Assembly (NCBI RefSeq): GCF_008297975.1
Contig: NZ_VLNY01000005.1
Location: forward strand, 1-64,000
Length of the DNA stretch: 64,000 bases
Reading direction: 5' to 3'
Origin: Antrihabitans cavernicola
GTDB taxonomy: Bacteria > Actinomycetota > Actinomycetes > Mycobacteriales > Mycobacteriaceae
The position numbers and the translations under genes were made by a program. Of the stretch, positions 16,840 to 25,322 are shown piece by piece (position 1 is the first letter of the stretch; the number at the start of each line of letters is the position of its first letter). The notes under the pieces are model-generated. The model was given only the letters and a program-made list of their open reading frames with translations, was not told the origin of the DNA and did no database searches.

Positions 16840-17858
16840 AGCTGGTACTGGTCCGCGCTGATGACGGCACGCTCGATGATGTCGTCCACCAGCTCCGCCG
16901 TCGGACCGACGGCCGCCGCGTTGCGCGGATCGTTGGTCAGCCGACGCAGCACACCTTCGGCGATGATCCCCACCTTCCACAATGCCAGCGTGTGCCAGAA
17001 CCCCAATGCCGCTGCATCGCGACCGGTTTCGGCGAAGTACGCGGCCGCCAGTTCCGCGCGGCTGGGAAACCCCGGCAACGTCGACGACATGAACTGGCCG
17101 ATGTAGTTCTCACCCTGCTCCGGCCAATAGGCCAGCAGCGCACCGATGTCCGCAAGCGGATCGCCGAGCGTGCACAGCTCCCAATCCACCACCGCCACCA
17201 CCTGACCGTCGTCGTTCGACGTGATCACGTTGCTCATGTGGAAGTCGCCGTGCACCAACGTGAGCTCGTGCTGCTCCGGGATCGCGGCGTGCAGCCTGGT
17301 GGCCAGCTGTTCGACGGCGGGAACCTCACGGGTCTTGGACTTCTCCCACTGGCCGCTCCACCGGCGCAACTGACGTTCCGCGTACGGCTTGTGGCTCGCA
17401 AGATCGTCCAGCCCCGCACTTTCCAGGTCGACTGCATGGATGCGACCCAACGTCCGAGTCAGCGATGCACCGATCGCAGCACGGCGTTCGACGGAAAGCG
17501 TCTCGGCGACGGAGACGTCATCGACCACCGTTCCGTCCACGAAGCTCATCAACATCAGCGGCGCGTCGGTGATCGCGGGATCTTCGGTCAGCCCTAGCAC
17601 TTTCGGCACTGGCACCGCGGAACCCTGCAGCGCGGAGAGTATTCGGTGCTCGCGAACCACGTCGTGCGCGGATGCGAGCAACGTGCCGAGCGGCGGGCGA
17701 CGGAGCACCCACTTGGCACCGCCCGCATCGGTGATCAGGTTGGTCAGATTCGACTGGCCGTTGCCGATGCGTTTGAACGTCAGCGGTCCCGTCGCACCGA
17801 TCCCGAGGTCGGCAACCCAGGCCTCGACAGCCGATTCGTCGATTCCCGCCGACCCCAT
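16836..17858 (-). CDS. Phosphotransferase family protein (ACAD10/APH-like)
   Basis: This 340-residue aminoglycoside-phosphotransferase-fold kinase is of the ACAD10-like type. It has a nucleotide loop (RIGNGQSNLTNLI), the conserved KWVLRRPPLG, the catalytic loop LVHGDFHMSNVI and the metal-binding VVDWELCTLGDPLADIG. In actinobacteria these kinases usually lie with acyl-CoA dehydrogenases or SDR genes and are linked to lipid or 4-hydroxy-acid metabolism, not to antibiotic resistance. Here it follows an SDR gene; the SDR stop and this ATG share a base (TGATG), so they form an operon. The physiological substrate is unknown. Confidence 0.9.
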   Translation of the reverse strand: MGSAGIDESAVEAWVADLGIGATGPLTFKRIGNGQSNLTNLITDAGGAKWVLRRPPLGTLLASAHDVVREHRILSALQGSAVPVPKVLGLTEDPAITDAPLMLMSFVDGTVVDDVSVAETLSVERRAAIGASLTRTLGRIHAVDLESAGLDDLASHKPYAERQLRRWSGQWEKSKTREVPAVEQLATRLHAAIPEQHELTLVHGDFHMSNVITSNDDGQVVAVVDWELCTLGDPLADIGALLAYWPEQGENYIGQFMSSTLPGFPSRAELAAAYFAETGRDAAALGFWHTLALWKVGIIAEGVLRRLTNDPRNAAAVGPTAELVDDIIERAVISADQYQL

Positions 17859-18682
17859 CAGTTCTCCCCCTGCGCCAGCAAACCTGCTTGGTACCTTCGC
17901 ATTCCGCCGATCCAGCGGTCGTAGTCGGCGCCCTTCTGTCGATACATGTCGAGAACCTGCGGGTGTGGAAGAATCAGGAACCGGCCGTCGGCGATAGCTT
18001 CGACCACCCGTTCGGCCACCTCGGCAGGCTGCAATACCGTTCCCGCGGAGGTCACCGCACGGGCAGCCAGAACGGCGTCGCCGTCACCGATTTCGAATCC
18101 GGTGTCGAGCAATTCGGTCTTGACCCCCATGGGACACAGGCAGCTCACTCCGATGCCGCGATCGCCGTAGGTCACCGAGAGCCACTCCGCGAATCCAACT
18201 GCCGCGTGCTTGGTGACCGCGTACGGCACCGACCCGAGCTGGGTCAGCAGACCAGCTGCCGACGCCGTCGACACGAAGTAGCCACTGCCCCGCTCGATCC
18301 AGCCGGGCACCAAGAGTCTCGCCGCGCGGACGTGCGCCATCACGTTGACGCCCAGCGCCTTGGACCATTGCTCCTCGGTGCTGTCCAAACCCAGGCCACC
18401 CGGAATTCCGGCATTGGCGAAAAAGATGTCTACAGGCCCCAATTCGCGCTCGGCTCGGGCGATCAGGTCCGCGAGCACAGCTTCGTCGGCGACATCGCCG
18501 GCCACTGCCAGCGCGGTGCCAGGATGTTCCTCGTTGATGTCGGCGGCCACCCGTTCGGCCCCGTCGGAGTTGAGATCCGCGACGAGAACCTTGCCACCAC
18601 CGCTCACGATCCGGCGGGCAATGGCCTCCCCGATTCCTGCTCCGCCTCCGGTGACTATCGCTACTTTGCCTGAGATGTCCAC
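17858..18682 (-). CDS. Short-chain dehydrogenase/reductase
   Basis: The 274-residue protein is a classical SDR. It has the cofactor motif TGGGAGIG near the N-terminus, the Asp after strand 2 (VLVADLNSDG) that favours NAD, FFANAGIPGG (the NNAG position), STASAAGLLTQLGSVPYAVTK with the catalytic Ser, Tyr and Lys, and a CPMGVKTELL loop. It is the first gene of a two-gene operon with the phosphotransferase. The pairing suggests a shared pathway in fatty- or hydroxy-acid metabolism, but the substrate cannot be read from the sequence. Confidence 0.9.
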   Translation of the reverse strand: MDISGKVAIVTGGGAGIGEAIARRIVSGGGKVLVADLNSDGAERVAADINEEHPGTALAVAGDVADEAVLADLIARAERELGPVDIFFANAGIPGGLGLDSTEEQWSKALGVNVMAHVRAARLLVPGWIERGSGYFVSTASAAGLLTQLGSVPYAVTKHAAVGFAEWLSVTYGDRGIGVSCLCPMGVKTELLDTGFEIGDGDAVLAARAVTSAGTVLQPAEVAERVVEAIADGRFLILPHPQVLDMYRQKGADYDRWIGGMRRYQAGLLAQGEN

Positions 18683-18754
18683 CAGACGATGCTAGACGTC
18701 TCGATTCGGCCAAGGGCGCACTCGGCACGGACAGCCGATGATAGGAATTCAGTC

Positions 18755-19123
18755 ATGGATGTCGCCGCTGTTGTCTGCTCGGTAGCGCTTGCGGTTGCGG
18801 CGATGGTGTCCGGCGTCCCGAAAGTGCAGTTGCAAGGTTTGACGTGGGCATTCATGCGCAGCCGAGGAATAAGCGCAAATCAGGTGCGCGCCATAGGATC
18901 CGGCGAGCTGATCGGTGTCGTCGGTTTGATGGCAGGACTGTTCTGGCGACCCGCGGGAGTTGTCGCGGCCGCTCTCCTACTTCTGTTGTTCGGCGGAGCC
19001 GTCGTCTTCCACGTCAGACACGGCGACTACGGAAATCCGGACATGCGCATGCCCGCGCTGGCACCGTTCGCATTGACGATCCTCAGTTTCCTGACGCTCG
19101 TGGTCGTCTCGACCACGCTCTAG
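18755..19123 (+). CDS. DoxX-like small membrane protein
   Basis: This 122-residue membrane protein has four hydrophobic segments and the DoxX-like pattern: KVQLQGLTWAFMRSRGIS between helices 1 and 2, GSGELIGVVGLMAGL, and a final pair of helices. DoxX-like proteins are often linked to redox homeostasis at the membrane, but most have no tested role. The ATG at 18755 is chosen because the hydrophobic N-terminal helix follows at once and an AGGA lies nine bases upstream; the frame is open further upstream without similarity. Its stop overlaps the convergent Lrp-type regulator gene in CTAG. Confidence 0.82.
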   Translation: MDVAAVVCSVALAVAAMVSGVPKVQLQGLTWAFMRSRGISANQVRAIGSGELIGVVGLMAGLFWRPAGVVAAALLLLLFGGAVVFHVRHGDYGNPDMRMPALAPFALTILSFLTLVVVSTTL

Positions 19124-19596
19124 CGCCGTTCGTCGGCGAGCCTTTCCAGCAGCGGCGTCATCCGAGGTCCGACGAGTTCGCGCATCACCAACGCCATATT
19201 CGTGCGTTCCACACCAGGTATGCGGAGGATCTGGCCTGCGATGCGATACAGGTCGTCGGCGTCGGTTGCGACCACCTTCGCCTGCAGATCCGTGAGTCCG
19301 GTCATGCCGTGCACCTCGACCACTTCGGCGATGCCCGCCAACGCATCCACCGCGGAGTCCAGTTGATGCTGATCGACGACGATCGCAACGAAGGCTGACA
19401 GCGGATAGCCCAGCGCCCGAGGATCGACTCGCCGGTCGAACGAGCCGAGCACCCCGGCCGCATCCCAGCGGGACAGCCGCGCTTGCACGGTGTTGCGGGA
19501 CAGGCCCAATCGCTGTGCGAGTTCGACGCCCGTCGCGCGTGGGTTGCTTTCGAGCTGCAGTAGCAATCGCGCATCTGTGGCGTCCAACGTCGTCAT
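19120..19596 (-). CDS. Lrp/AsnC family transcriptional regulator
   Basis: The 158-residue protein has the Lrp/AsnC architecture: an N-terminal helix-turn-helix (ELAQRLGLSRNTVQARLSRW, about 25-44) and a C-terminal RAM/AsnC ligand domain with a VVEVHGMTGLTDLQAKVVA segment. These regulators form octamers that bind amino acids or related effectors. It is divergent from an MFS transporter gene with a 62-base shared gap that contains a perfect 8-base palindrome, so it probably controls that transporter and itself. Confidence 0.92.
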   Translation of the reverse strand: MTTLDATDARLLLQLESNPRATGVELAQRLGLSRNTVQARLSRWDAAGVLGSFDRRVDPRALGYPLSAFVAIVVDQHQLDSAVDALAGIAEVVEVHGMTGLTDLQAKVVATDADDLYRIAGQILRIPGVERTNMALVMRELVGPRMTPLLERLADERR

Positions 19597-19638
19597 GCGA
19601 GGCAGTATGCCATCCTTCGACGCTCTCGCCCGTGCATT

Positions 19639-19646
19639 TTGCGCAA
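19639..19646. promoter_or_regulatory. Palindromic operator candidate between Lrp and MFS genes
   Basis: TTGCGCAA is a perfect palindrome 43 bases from the regulator start and 13 bases before the transporter ATG. Its place in the short divergent gap makes it a candidate Lrp-type site. One 8-base palindrome alone can occur by chance. Confidence 0.35.
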
Positions 19647-19658
19647 CCGGTACATTGA

Positions 19659-20825
19659 ATGCTCGTGCCTATCCAACTGTCCCCGCGTCGTGCGCGGGCG
19701 AGCGTGTTCGGGATATTCGGGCTCAACGGCTTCTTGTTCGCCATGTGGGTGGTCCACATTCCGTCGATCACCCAACGAACCGGGGTCTCGAACGCGACGC
19801 TCGGCGGCCTACTGCTGGTGCTCGCTGCGGGCGCACTGATCGGAATGCGGATCGCCGGGCCCCTCGCCGACCGATTCGGCAGTCGGCTGCTCACTGGGGT
19901 TGCAGCGCTCGGCCTGTCTGCTGCGGTACTCGGTCCCGGCCTGGTGCACGACGCCGACGAGTTGGGAATTGCGTTGGGGCTGTTCGGCTTCTTCAACGGT
20001 GCGCTGGATGTGGCGATGAACTCGCAGGCGGTGGAGGTCGAGCGACTCTATCGACGACCGATCATGTCGGCATTCCATGCCCTGTACTCGTGCGGCGGGC
20101 TCGTCGGATCGCTGATCGGCGCCGCAACGCTGCGTGCCGACTGGAACCTGCACTTGTCGCTGGCGTTGGCTGCGTTACTCGGCCTGGTGGTCGTAGGCGT
20201 GTGCTGCATCGGTTTGCTTCCGCATCTGCACACTGCCAAGCCTGCACAGGGTCGTACGCGAATGTCGCGAAAGGCATTGGCGCTCGGTCTGATCGCCTTC
20301 GCCATGCTGCTCTCCGAAGGCGTCGCCAACGATTGGAGCACCCTGCAGATCAAGGAGCACCTCAGCGCCACCGATGCGACGGCGGCACTGGCGTTCGGTG
20401 CGTTCTCGGTGATGATGACGATCGGCCGTTTCGGCGCCGATCGAATCGCAGGGGCATTAGGGCCGGTAGCGATCGTCCGCTATGGAACGATCGTGGCCGC
20501 GGTCGGCATGGCGATCGTCGTGGTGTCCGGTTGGGTGCCGCTGACGCTGTTCGGCTGGGCGCTGTTCGGCCTTGGCCTCTCCGGCTGTATCCCCCAGATT
20601 TTCACCGCCGCAGGCAATCTCGGGACTGGTGCCGCGGGCGCGAACATGTCGAGGGTGTTCAGCATGGGCTACCTCGGCCTGCTCGCCGGACCAGCTGTGA
20701 TCGGCTGGCTGACCAAGCTGATCCCCCTCAATGCCGCAATGGCGGTACCGCTGGCAGCAGTGCTCATCACCTGCGCGGCCGCCGGGGTGGTCCGCCCATC
20801 GAGTGCTGCTCCAGTGCACGCCTGA
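19659..20825 (+). CDS. MFS transporter
   Basis: This 388-residue major facilitator protein has about 12 hydrophobic segments. An MFS-type loop between helices 2 and 3 (GMRIAGPLADRFGSRLLTG) is visible, as is a duplicated half with IGRFGADRIAGALGP. It resembles the small actinobacterial MFS group that includes FucP/YbjJ-like inner-membrane carriers. The ATG at 19659 is used; a GTG follows at 19665. The divergent Lrp-type regulator points to an amino acid or related metabolite as substrate or inducer, most likely efflux, but this is inference. The 3' end overlaps the decayed DUF559-type gene on the opposite strand by about 59 bases. Confidence 0.88.
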   Translation: MLVPIQLSPRRARASVFGIFGLNGFLFAMWVVHIPSITQRTGVSNATLGGLLLVLAAGALIGMRIAGPLADRFGSRLLTGVAALGLSAAVLGPGLVHDADELGIALGLFGFFNGALDVAMNSQAVEVERLYRRPIMSAFHALYSCGGLVGSLIGAATLRADWNLHLSLALAALLGLVVVGVCCIGLLPHLHTAKPAQGRTRMSRKALALGLIAFAMLLSEGVANDWSTLQIKEHLSATDATAALAFGAFSVMMTIGRFGADRIAGALGPVAIVRYGTIVAAVGMAIVVVSGWVPLTLFGWALFGLGLSGCIPQIFTAAGNLGTGAAGANMSRVFSMGYLGLLAGPAVIGWLTKLIPLNAAMAVPLAAVLITCAAAGVVRPSSAAPVHA

Positions 20826-21673
20826 TCGGCTCCGTGAACTTCTCAGGATCGCTGTAAACCTGGTCCGACGTCGCGTAGAACATTTGCCAGCCATGATCGG
20901 TCAGCCAGTTGTGACGCCTGTTGTCTCGGCTGACCGCCAGTTCGCTCGAGTGCAACTCCCTGCTCTCGTATTCGAGGCCGACCTTCCACCGTTCCCAACC
21001 GAGGTCGAGACGGCGATCCATTCCGCTCACCCGCACCACGACCTGCAGATCCGGCGTCGGTAGACCTGCATCGATACACCGCAAGCGAGTACGCGACTCC
21101 ATCGGCAATTCGGCAAGCGGATTCGCTATCGGAACCAGCTCGGTTGCTTGTCGAATGCCGCGGTTTCCAACCTGCCGAGCCAGTTCGGCATCCAGCATCC
21201 GGCGAGCGACGCCACGACGTAATGCGCTGTCCACCACGGCCAGTGCGTCGAGCCGACCGTAGAGACGCGCCAACTCGATTGCGGTGCGCGCCGCATCCGT
21301 CGTCGGTAGACCCCGGACGGTGGTCAGGTTCCCGACAGCATCTCGGTGCACGACCAGCCCCGAACTGCGTGACGTACGCGGCGCCGTGCACAACACGTGG
21401 GTTCGGGGGTCGTCGAGTACAGCGAATCCGTGTAGCTGAGCCGCGGTGTGTCTGCACGCCGCCACCTAGGCGCTCAGCGACAGACGTGCAGCTTCGAGAG
21501 CCAGCGGCACCGAATGCGGTGTAGTTGACTCTCGGTAGACCCCGTGAAACCCGGGCCCATTCACCACGGGAAACCCGACTGCGGAGCTCGGCAACGCTGT
21601 ACTCCGTCAGCGCTTGCTCCCGGGTTAATACGCCGCGCTGGCTGTTGCGGTATCTGCAGAGTTCGGTTCGCAC
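20767..21673 (-). pseudogene. DUF559-type endonuclease-like gene, broken by frameshift and nonsense
   Basis: The reading starts at 21673 with an N-terminal domain like that of type IV antitoxin/AbiEi-like proteins (GVLTREQALTEYSVAELRSR). Near 21535-21543 the coding sense moves to another frame: after WARVSRG the expected continuation VYRESTTPHSVPLALEAARL is in the next frame. That frame then meets a TAG at 21466-21468 (LSLSA-stop-VAACRHTAAQLHGF), where tryptophan (TGG) would fit. After the stop it runs open to 20767 and ends in a DUF559/Vsr-like nuclease domain (LDLGWERWKVGLEYESRE, RDNRRHNWLTDHGWQMFY). Two independent lesions mean a pseudogene; a GTG at 21465 could still make a truncated 232-residue product. 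Confidence 0.8.
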
Positions 21674-21756
21674 GCAGTCAGCATGCGCGACCAGCGACCG
21701 GAGCTAGCCGACGCGACCTGGGGAAACAGTCAGCTGTGGATACCTTTCTTCGCGTC

Positions 21757-21812
21757 GAGTGCATAGAAACGGTGGCTCGAGCAGCGCAAAGAGCGACCGT
21801 TTCTATGCACTC
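21757..21812 (-). terminator. Long hairpin downstream of pntB
   Basis: A perfect 17-base inverted repeat (arms 21757-21773 and 21796-21812, beginning GAGTGCATAGAAACGG) with a 22-base loop lies just after the pntB stop. It is a likely transcription terminator for the pnt operon, although no clear U-run follows. The stem is longer and less GC-rich than usual for this genome. Confidence 0.6.
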
Positions 21813-21820
21813 GGCGAAAA

Positions 21821-23239
21821 TTACAGCGCTTTCAGTTCCTCGGTCACTGCTGCCACAGATTTCTTGGCATCGCCGAAGAGCATCGAGGTGGTGTCGGCAT
21901 AGAACAGCGGGTTCTCGATGCCCGCGAAGCCGGAGTTCATCGAGCGCTTGAGCACGATCACCGACTTGGCCTGATCGACATTGAGAATCGGCATGCCGTG
22001 GATCGGTGAGCTCGGATCGTTGCGCGCGGCGGGGTTGGTGACGTCGTTGGCGCCGATCACCAGCACCACATCGGTGCGGCCGAATTCGCCGTTGATGTCG
22101 TCCATTTCCTTGAGCGCGTCGTACGGCACTTCGGCCTCGGCCAGCAGCACGTTCATGTGACCGGGCATGCGACCGGCGACCGGGTGGATCGCGTACTTGA
22201 CCTCGACGCCCTTGCCCTCGAGCATCGACGCCATCTCCTTGACCGCGTGCTGCGCCTGCGCGACCGCCATGCCGTAACCCGGCACAACGATCACCTGATT
22301 GGCGTACGCCATCTGGATAGCGGCGTCAGCGGCATTGGTGGATTTCGCGGTCTTGGCCTCACCGTCACCGGCGACCGCGGCAACGCCCGCACCGCCGAAC
22401 CCACCGGCCACGATCGCCGGAATCGACCGGTTCATCGCCTTGGCCATGAGGTTGGTGAGGATGGTGCCCGACGCACCGACGATCATGCCCGCCACGATCA
22501 TCGCCTGGTTGTTCAGCGCGAGACCTGCTGCGGCAGCGGATAATCCGGTCAACGCGTTCAGCAGCGAAATGACAACAGGCATATCTGCGCCACCGATCGG
22601 CAGCACCACCATGAGGCCGAGCACACCGGCGAGCACCAGCACACCGATGATCCACAACTGCGACGCACCGTCACCGGACGCGCTGATGCCGATGACCACC
22701 GACGCGGCGATTGCACCGATCAGCAGCAGCGCGTTGACCGGCTGCTGCAGCTTACCCAGCGTGATCGGCGAGCCGGGCAGGATCTCCTGCAGCTTGCCGA
22801 ACGCGATCAGCGAACCCCAGAACGAAATCGAGCCGATGATCGCCGCGAACAGCGAGCCGATGATGATGTGCACGGTCGGCTGCTCGCCGTGATTGAAGTG
22901 CGAAAAGCCGTTGGTATCGACGAACTCGGCCCAGGCGATCAGTGCGACTGTGCCGCCGCCGACGCCGTTGAACAGCGCGACCAGCTGCGGCATCGCCGTC
23001 ATCTTGGTGCGGCGTGCCGGCGGAATACCCAGCGCCACACCCACGACCAGCCCGGCGACGATCAGAATCCAATTGTTGGTGTCGCGGATCGAAATCAGTG
23101 TTGCCACAACGGCGATCACCATGCCGACGGCAGCGATCTGGTTACCGCGCACAGCTGTCTTGGGACCGGTGAGCCCCATCAAGCCGTAGATGAACATCGC
23201 GAACGCGATGATGTAGAGAACCGTGATCAGGTTGTTCAT
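21821..23239 (-). CDS. pntB: NAD(P) transhydrogenase subunit beta
   Basis: The 472-residue protein combines about nine membrane segments (residues 1-270) with a C-terminal NADP-binding domain (dIII). The latter shows VIVVPGYGMAVAQAQHAV, KYAIHPVAGRMPGHMNVLLA and VLVIGANDVTNPAAR, the hallmark dIII motifs. PntB with PntAa and PntAb couples hydride transfer from NADH to NADP+ to proton influx, supplying NADPH. It is the last gene of the operon; its ATG shares a base with the pntAb stop (TGATG). A strong hairpin follows the stop. Confidence 0.96.
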   Translation of the reverse strand: MNNLITVLYIIAFAMFIYGLMGLTGPKTAVRGNQIAAVGMVIAVVATLISIRDTNNWILIVAGLVVGVALGIPPARRTKMTAMPQLVALFNGVGGGTVALIAWAEFVDTNGFSHFNHGEQPTVHIIIGSLFAAIIGSISFWGSLIAFGKLQEILPGSPITLGKLQQPVNALLLIGAIAASVVIGISASGDGASQLWIIGVLVLAGVLGLMVVLPIGGADMPVVISLLNALTGLSAAAAGLALNNQAMIVAGMIVGASGTILTNLMAKAMNRSIPAIVAGGFGGAGVAAVAGDGEAKTAKSTNAADAAIQMAYANQVIVVPGYGMAVAQAQHAVKEMASMLEGKGVEVKYAIHPVAGRMPGHMNVLLAEAEVPYDALKEMDDINGEFGRTDVVLVIGANDVTNPAARNDPSSPIHGMPILNVDQAKSVIVLKRSMNSGFAGIENPLFYADTTSMLFGDAKKSVAAVTEELKAL

Positions 23240-23568
23240 CAGGCAGCATCCTTCTTCGACTCGACCACTGCCTTGTCAGCCGGCTTCGACTTGAACATGC
23301 CCAGCATCCGGTCGGTGACGACGAAGCCACCGATCACGTTCAGCGTTCCGAACACCAATGCGACGAACAAGATGATCTGGATCAGCACCGACGGGTGATC
23401 CATCCTGCCCAGCGTCACCAACGCGCCGAGCACGACGATGCCGTGGATCGCGTTGGTGCCGGACATCAGTGGGGTGTGCAGGGTGTTGGGCACCTTGGAG
23501 ATCACGGCGAACCCGACGAACCCGGACAGCACCAGGATCGCGATGTTCGCGAGCAGTTCGGTGTACAT
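23239..23568 (-). CDS. pntAb: NAD(P) transhydrogenase subunit alpha part 2 (membrane part)
   Basis: This 109-residue membrane protein has three to four helices and the conserved NTLHTPLMSGTNAIHGIVVL segment of the transhydrogenase dII region. In three-subunit enzymes it is the separate C-terminal half of PntA. It sits between pntAa and pntB with one-base TGATG overlaps at both ends, as expected for stoichiometric translation. The C-terminal tail (KSKPADKAVVESKKDAA) is charged and cytoplasmic. Confidence 0.95.
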   Translation of the reverse strand: MYTELLANIAILVLSGFVGFAVISKVPNTLHTPLMSGTNAIHGIVVLGALVTLGRMDHPSVLIQIILFVALVFGTLNVIGGFVVTDRMLGMFKSKPADKAVVESKKDAA

Positions 23569-24704
23569 CAGTTCGCCTCTCGCTCACGTGTCACGCAGGA
23601 ATCGGCAAGCACCTGATCGGTGAAGTCGGGTTCCACAGTCACATTCCCCGTCGCTCCGCTCGCCCCGTCACCCTCGACCAACATCAGCTCGAGCAGCGCG
23701 GAGATGTTCTTTGCATACAACTCGGACGCGTGCTCGGGCATGGTTGCCGGAAGGTTGAGCGGCGAGCAGATGGTCACGTCGTGCTTGACGACGGTCTGAC
23801 CGGGCTCGGTGAGCTCGCAGTTGCCGCCGGTCTCGCCCGCCAGGTCGACGATCACGCTGCCCGGCTTCATGCCTTCGACGGCCGCGGCCGTCACCAAACG
23901 CGGTGCGGGACGGCCGGGTACGAGCGCCGTGGTGATCACGACGTCGAAACCCTTGATCGCGTCTTCGAGCGCCTTCTGCTGCTGGGCGCGCTCGTCCTCG
24001 GTGAGCTCGCGGGCGTAGCCACCCTCACCGGCCGCGTCGATACCCAGATCGAGCCACTGCGCACCCACCGAGCGAACCTGGTCGGCGACCTCGGGTCGCA
24101 CGTCGTATCCGGTAGGACGACCGCCGAGGCGTTTCGCTGTCGCGAGTGCCTGCAGGCCTGCGACGCCGACACCGAGGATCAGCACGGTCGCGGGCTTCAC
24201 GGTGCCCGCCGCGGTGGTCAGCATCGGGAAGAACCGGGTGGATTCGGACGCGGCCAACAGCACGGCCTTGTATCCGGAGACATTGCCCTGCGAGGACAGC
24301 GCGTCCATCACCTGCGCACGAGAAATACGCGGAATCGCCTCGACGGCAAAGGCCTGCACACCGGCAGCCTTCAGCGCACCGATCTTGTTGTCGGCATTGC
24401 GCGGCGCCAGGAATCCGATCAGCGTCTGTCCCTTGGACAGCTTGCCCACCTCGGCATCGCTAGGCGGCGCGACCTTGACAACAACGTCCGTCGACCAGGC
24501 GTCACCGATGGTCGCACCGGCGTCGGTATAGAGAGAATCCGGAATCAGGGCGCCCAGGCCGGCACCGGATTCGACGATCACGTCGACTCCCTTACCCACC
24601 AGCGCGGTCACGGTCTTCGGCACGAGCGCCACACGCCGCTCGCCGTCGTTCGTTTCCCGAACGACGCCCACGCGGGGCCTTGGGGCACTACTAGCTGTCT
24701 CCAA
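23568..24704 (-). CDS. pntAa: NAD(P) transhydrogenase subunit alpha part 1
   Basis: The 378-residue protein is the NAD(H)-binding dI subunit, related to alanine dehydrogenase. Motifs are RVGVVRETNDGERRVALVPK at the N-terminus, VLILGVGVAGLQALATAKRLG (nucleotide binding) and the transhydrogenase-type YDVRPEVADQVRSVGAQWL. The start is TTG at 24704, supported by AGGAAG eight bases upstream and by the conserved RVGVVRE segment beginning about ten residues later. A short repeat inserts a Gly/Ala/Ser-rich segment (EGDGASGATGNVTVE) near the C-terminus. It heads the pntAa-pntAb-pntB operon. Confidence 0.95.
   Translation of the reverse strand: METASSAPRPRVGVVRETNDGERRVALVPKTVTALVGKGVDVIVESGAGLGALIPDSLYTDAGATIGDAWSTDVVVKVAPPSDAEVGKLSKGQTLIGFLAPRNADNKIGALKAAGVQAFAVEAIPRISRAQVMDALSSQGNVSGYKAVLLAASESTRFFPMLTTAAGTVKPATVLILGVGVAGLQALATAKRLGGRPTGYDVRPEVADQVRSVGAQWLDLGIDAAGEGGYARELTEDERAQQQKALEDAIKGFDVVITTALVPGRPAPRLVTAAAVEGMKPGSVIVDLAGETGGNCELTEPGQTVVKHDVTICSPLNLPATMPEHASELYAKNISALLELMLVEGDGASGATGNVTVEPDFTDQVLADSCVTREREAN
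23638..23666 (+). repeat. Short dispersed repeat inside pntAa (copy 2)
   Basis: This is the second copy of the element seen at 4748-4774, with the same TCGCTCCGCTCG core preceded by TTCCCCG and GTCACA. It lies near the 3' end of pntAa and is read in a different frame from copy 1. Confidence 0.5.
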
Positions 24705-24761
24705 CTGTCCGACTTCCTGTGAGTTTGTCGTACGGACGCGACTGAACCTACACTACCGTAA

Positions 24762-24777
24762 CTTACTCAAAAGTAAG
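24762..24777. promoter_or_regulatory. Operator-like inverted repeat upstream of pntAa
   Basis: CTTACT-CAAA-AGTAAG is a perfect 6-base inverted repeat with a 4-base centre, in the 180-base gap between pntAa (minus) and the HIT gene (plus). It is about 58 bases from the pntAa TTG and is AT-rich against the local background. It fits a TetR-type operator or part of the pnt promoter region. Nothing else stands out in the gap. Confidence 0.45.
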
Positions 24778-24884
24778 ATCGAGTGTCACACCTACCGCAG
24801 GCCAGCGGTGAGCGTAACCCACGACCGAAATCGACCGTGATGCCCGTAGACGGCGGCCGCCGGTCTGCCGCTACTGTCGAGCCC

Positions 24885-25322
24885 GTGACCTCCTGCATCT
24901 TCTGTTCCATCGTCGCGGGTGATGCGCCGTCGACTCGGGTGTACGAAGACGACGACATTCTCGCGTTTCTCGATGTGCGCCCGATCCTTCGCGGTCACAC
25001 CCTGGTGATACCGAAGACGCACGCGGCCCAACTCGACGAACTCGACCCGGAACTGGGCGCTCGCATGTTCCGCGTCGGCCACCGGTTGGCCAACGCGGTC
25101 CGCCACTCAGAGCTGGCCGCGGACGGCGCGAACTTGCTTGTCAACGACGGTAAATCTGCCTTCCAGACAGTTGCGCACACGCACTTGCACGTGCTCCCCC
25201 GGCACAACAGCGACAAGCTGCGGTTCGCACGCGGGTTGATCTTGCGCCCCAACAAGGATCCCGAAGGGGCGGCCGCGGCGATCCGATCGGCGCTGCAACG
25301 GACGGAATCGACGGATGACTAG
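24885..25322 (+). CDS. HIT family nucleotide hydrolase/transferase
   Basis: The 145-residue protein has the histidine-triad motif HTHLHVLPR near the C-terminus (His-x-His-x-His), the N-terminal CIFCSIVAGDAPSTRVYEDD zinc/nucleotide segment and LVIPKTHAAQL. HIT proteins hydrolyse nucleoside phosphoramidates or dinucleotide polyphosphates. The start is GTG at 24885, right before the conserved CIFC strand; longer in-frame starts have no similarity. The stop overlaps the next gene by eight bases (ATGACTAG), so they are co-translated. Confidence 0.92.
   Translation: MTSCIFCSIVAGDAPSTRVYEDDDILAFLDVRPILRGHTLVIPKTHAAQLDELDPELGARMFRVGHRLANAVRHSELAADGANLLVNDGKSAFQTVAHTHLHVLPRHNSDKLRFARGLILRPNKDPEGAAAAIRSALQRTESTDD

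Noticed and set aside
16836-17858. Aminoglycoside resistance kinase
   Set aside because: The kinase fold is of the ACAD10-like group and is coupled to an SDR gene; there is no sign of a resistance cassette.
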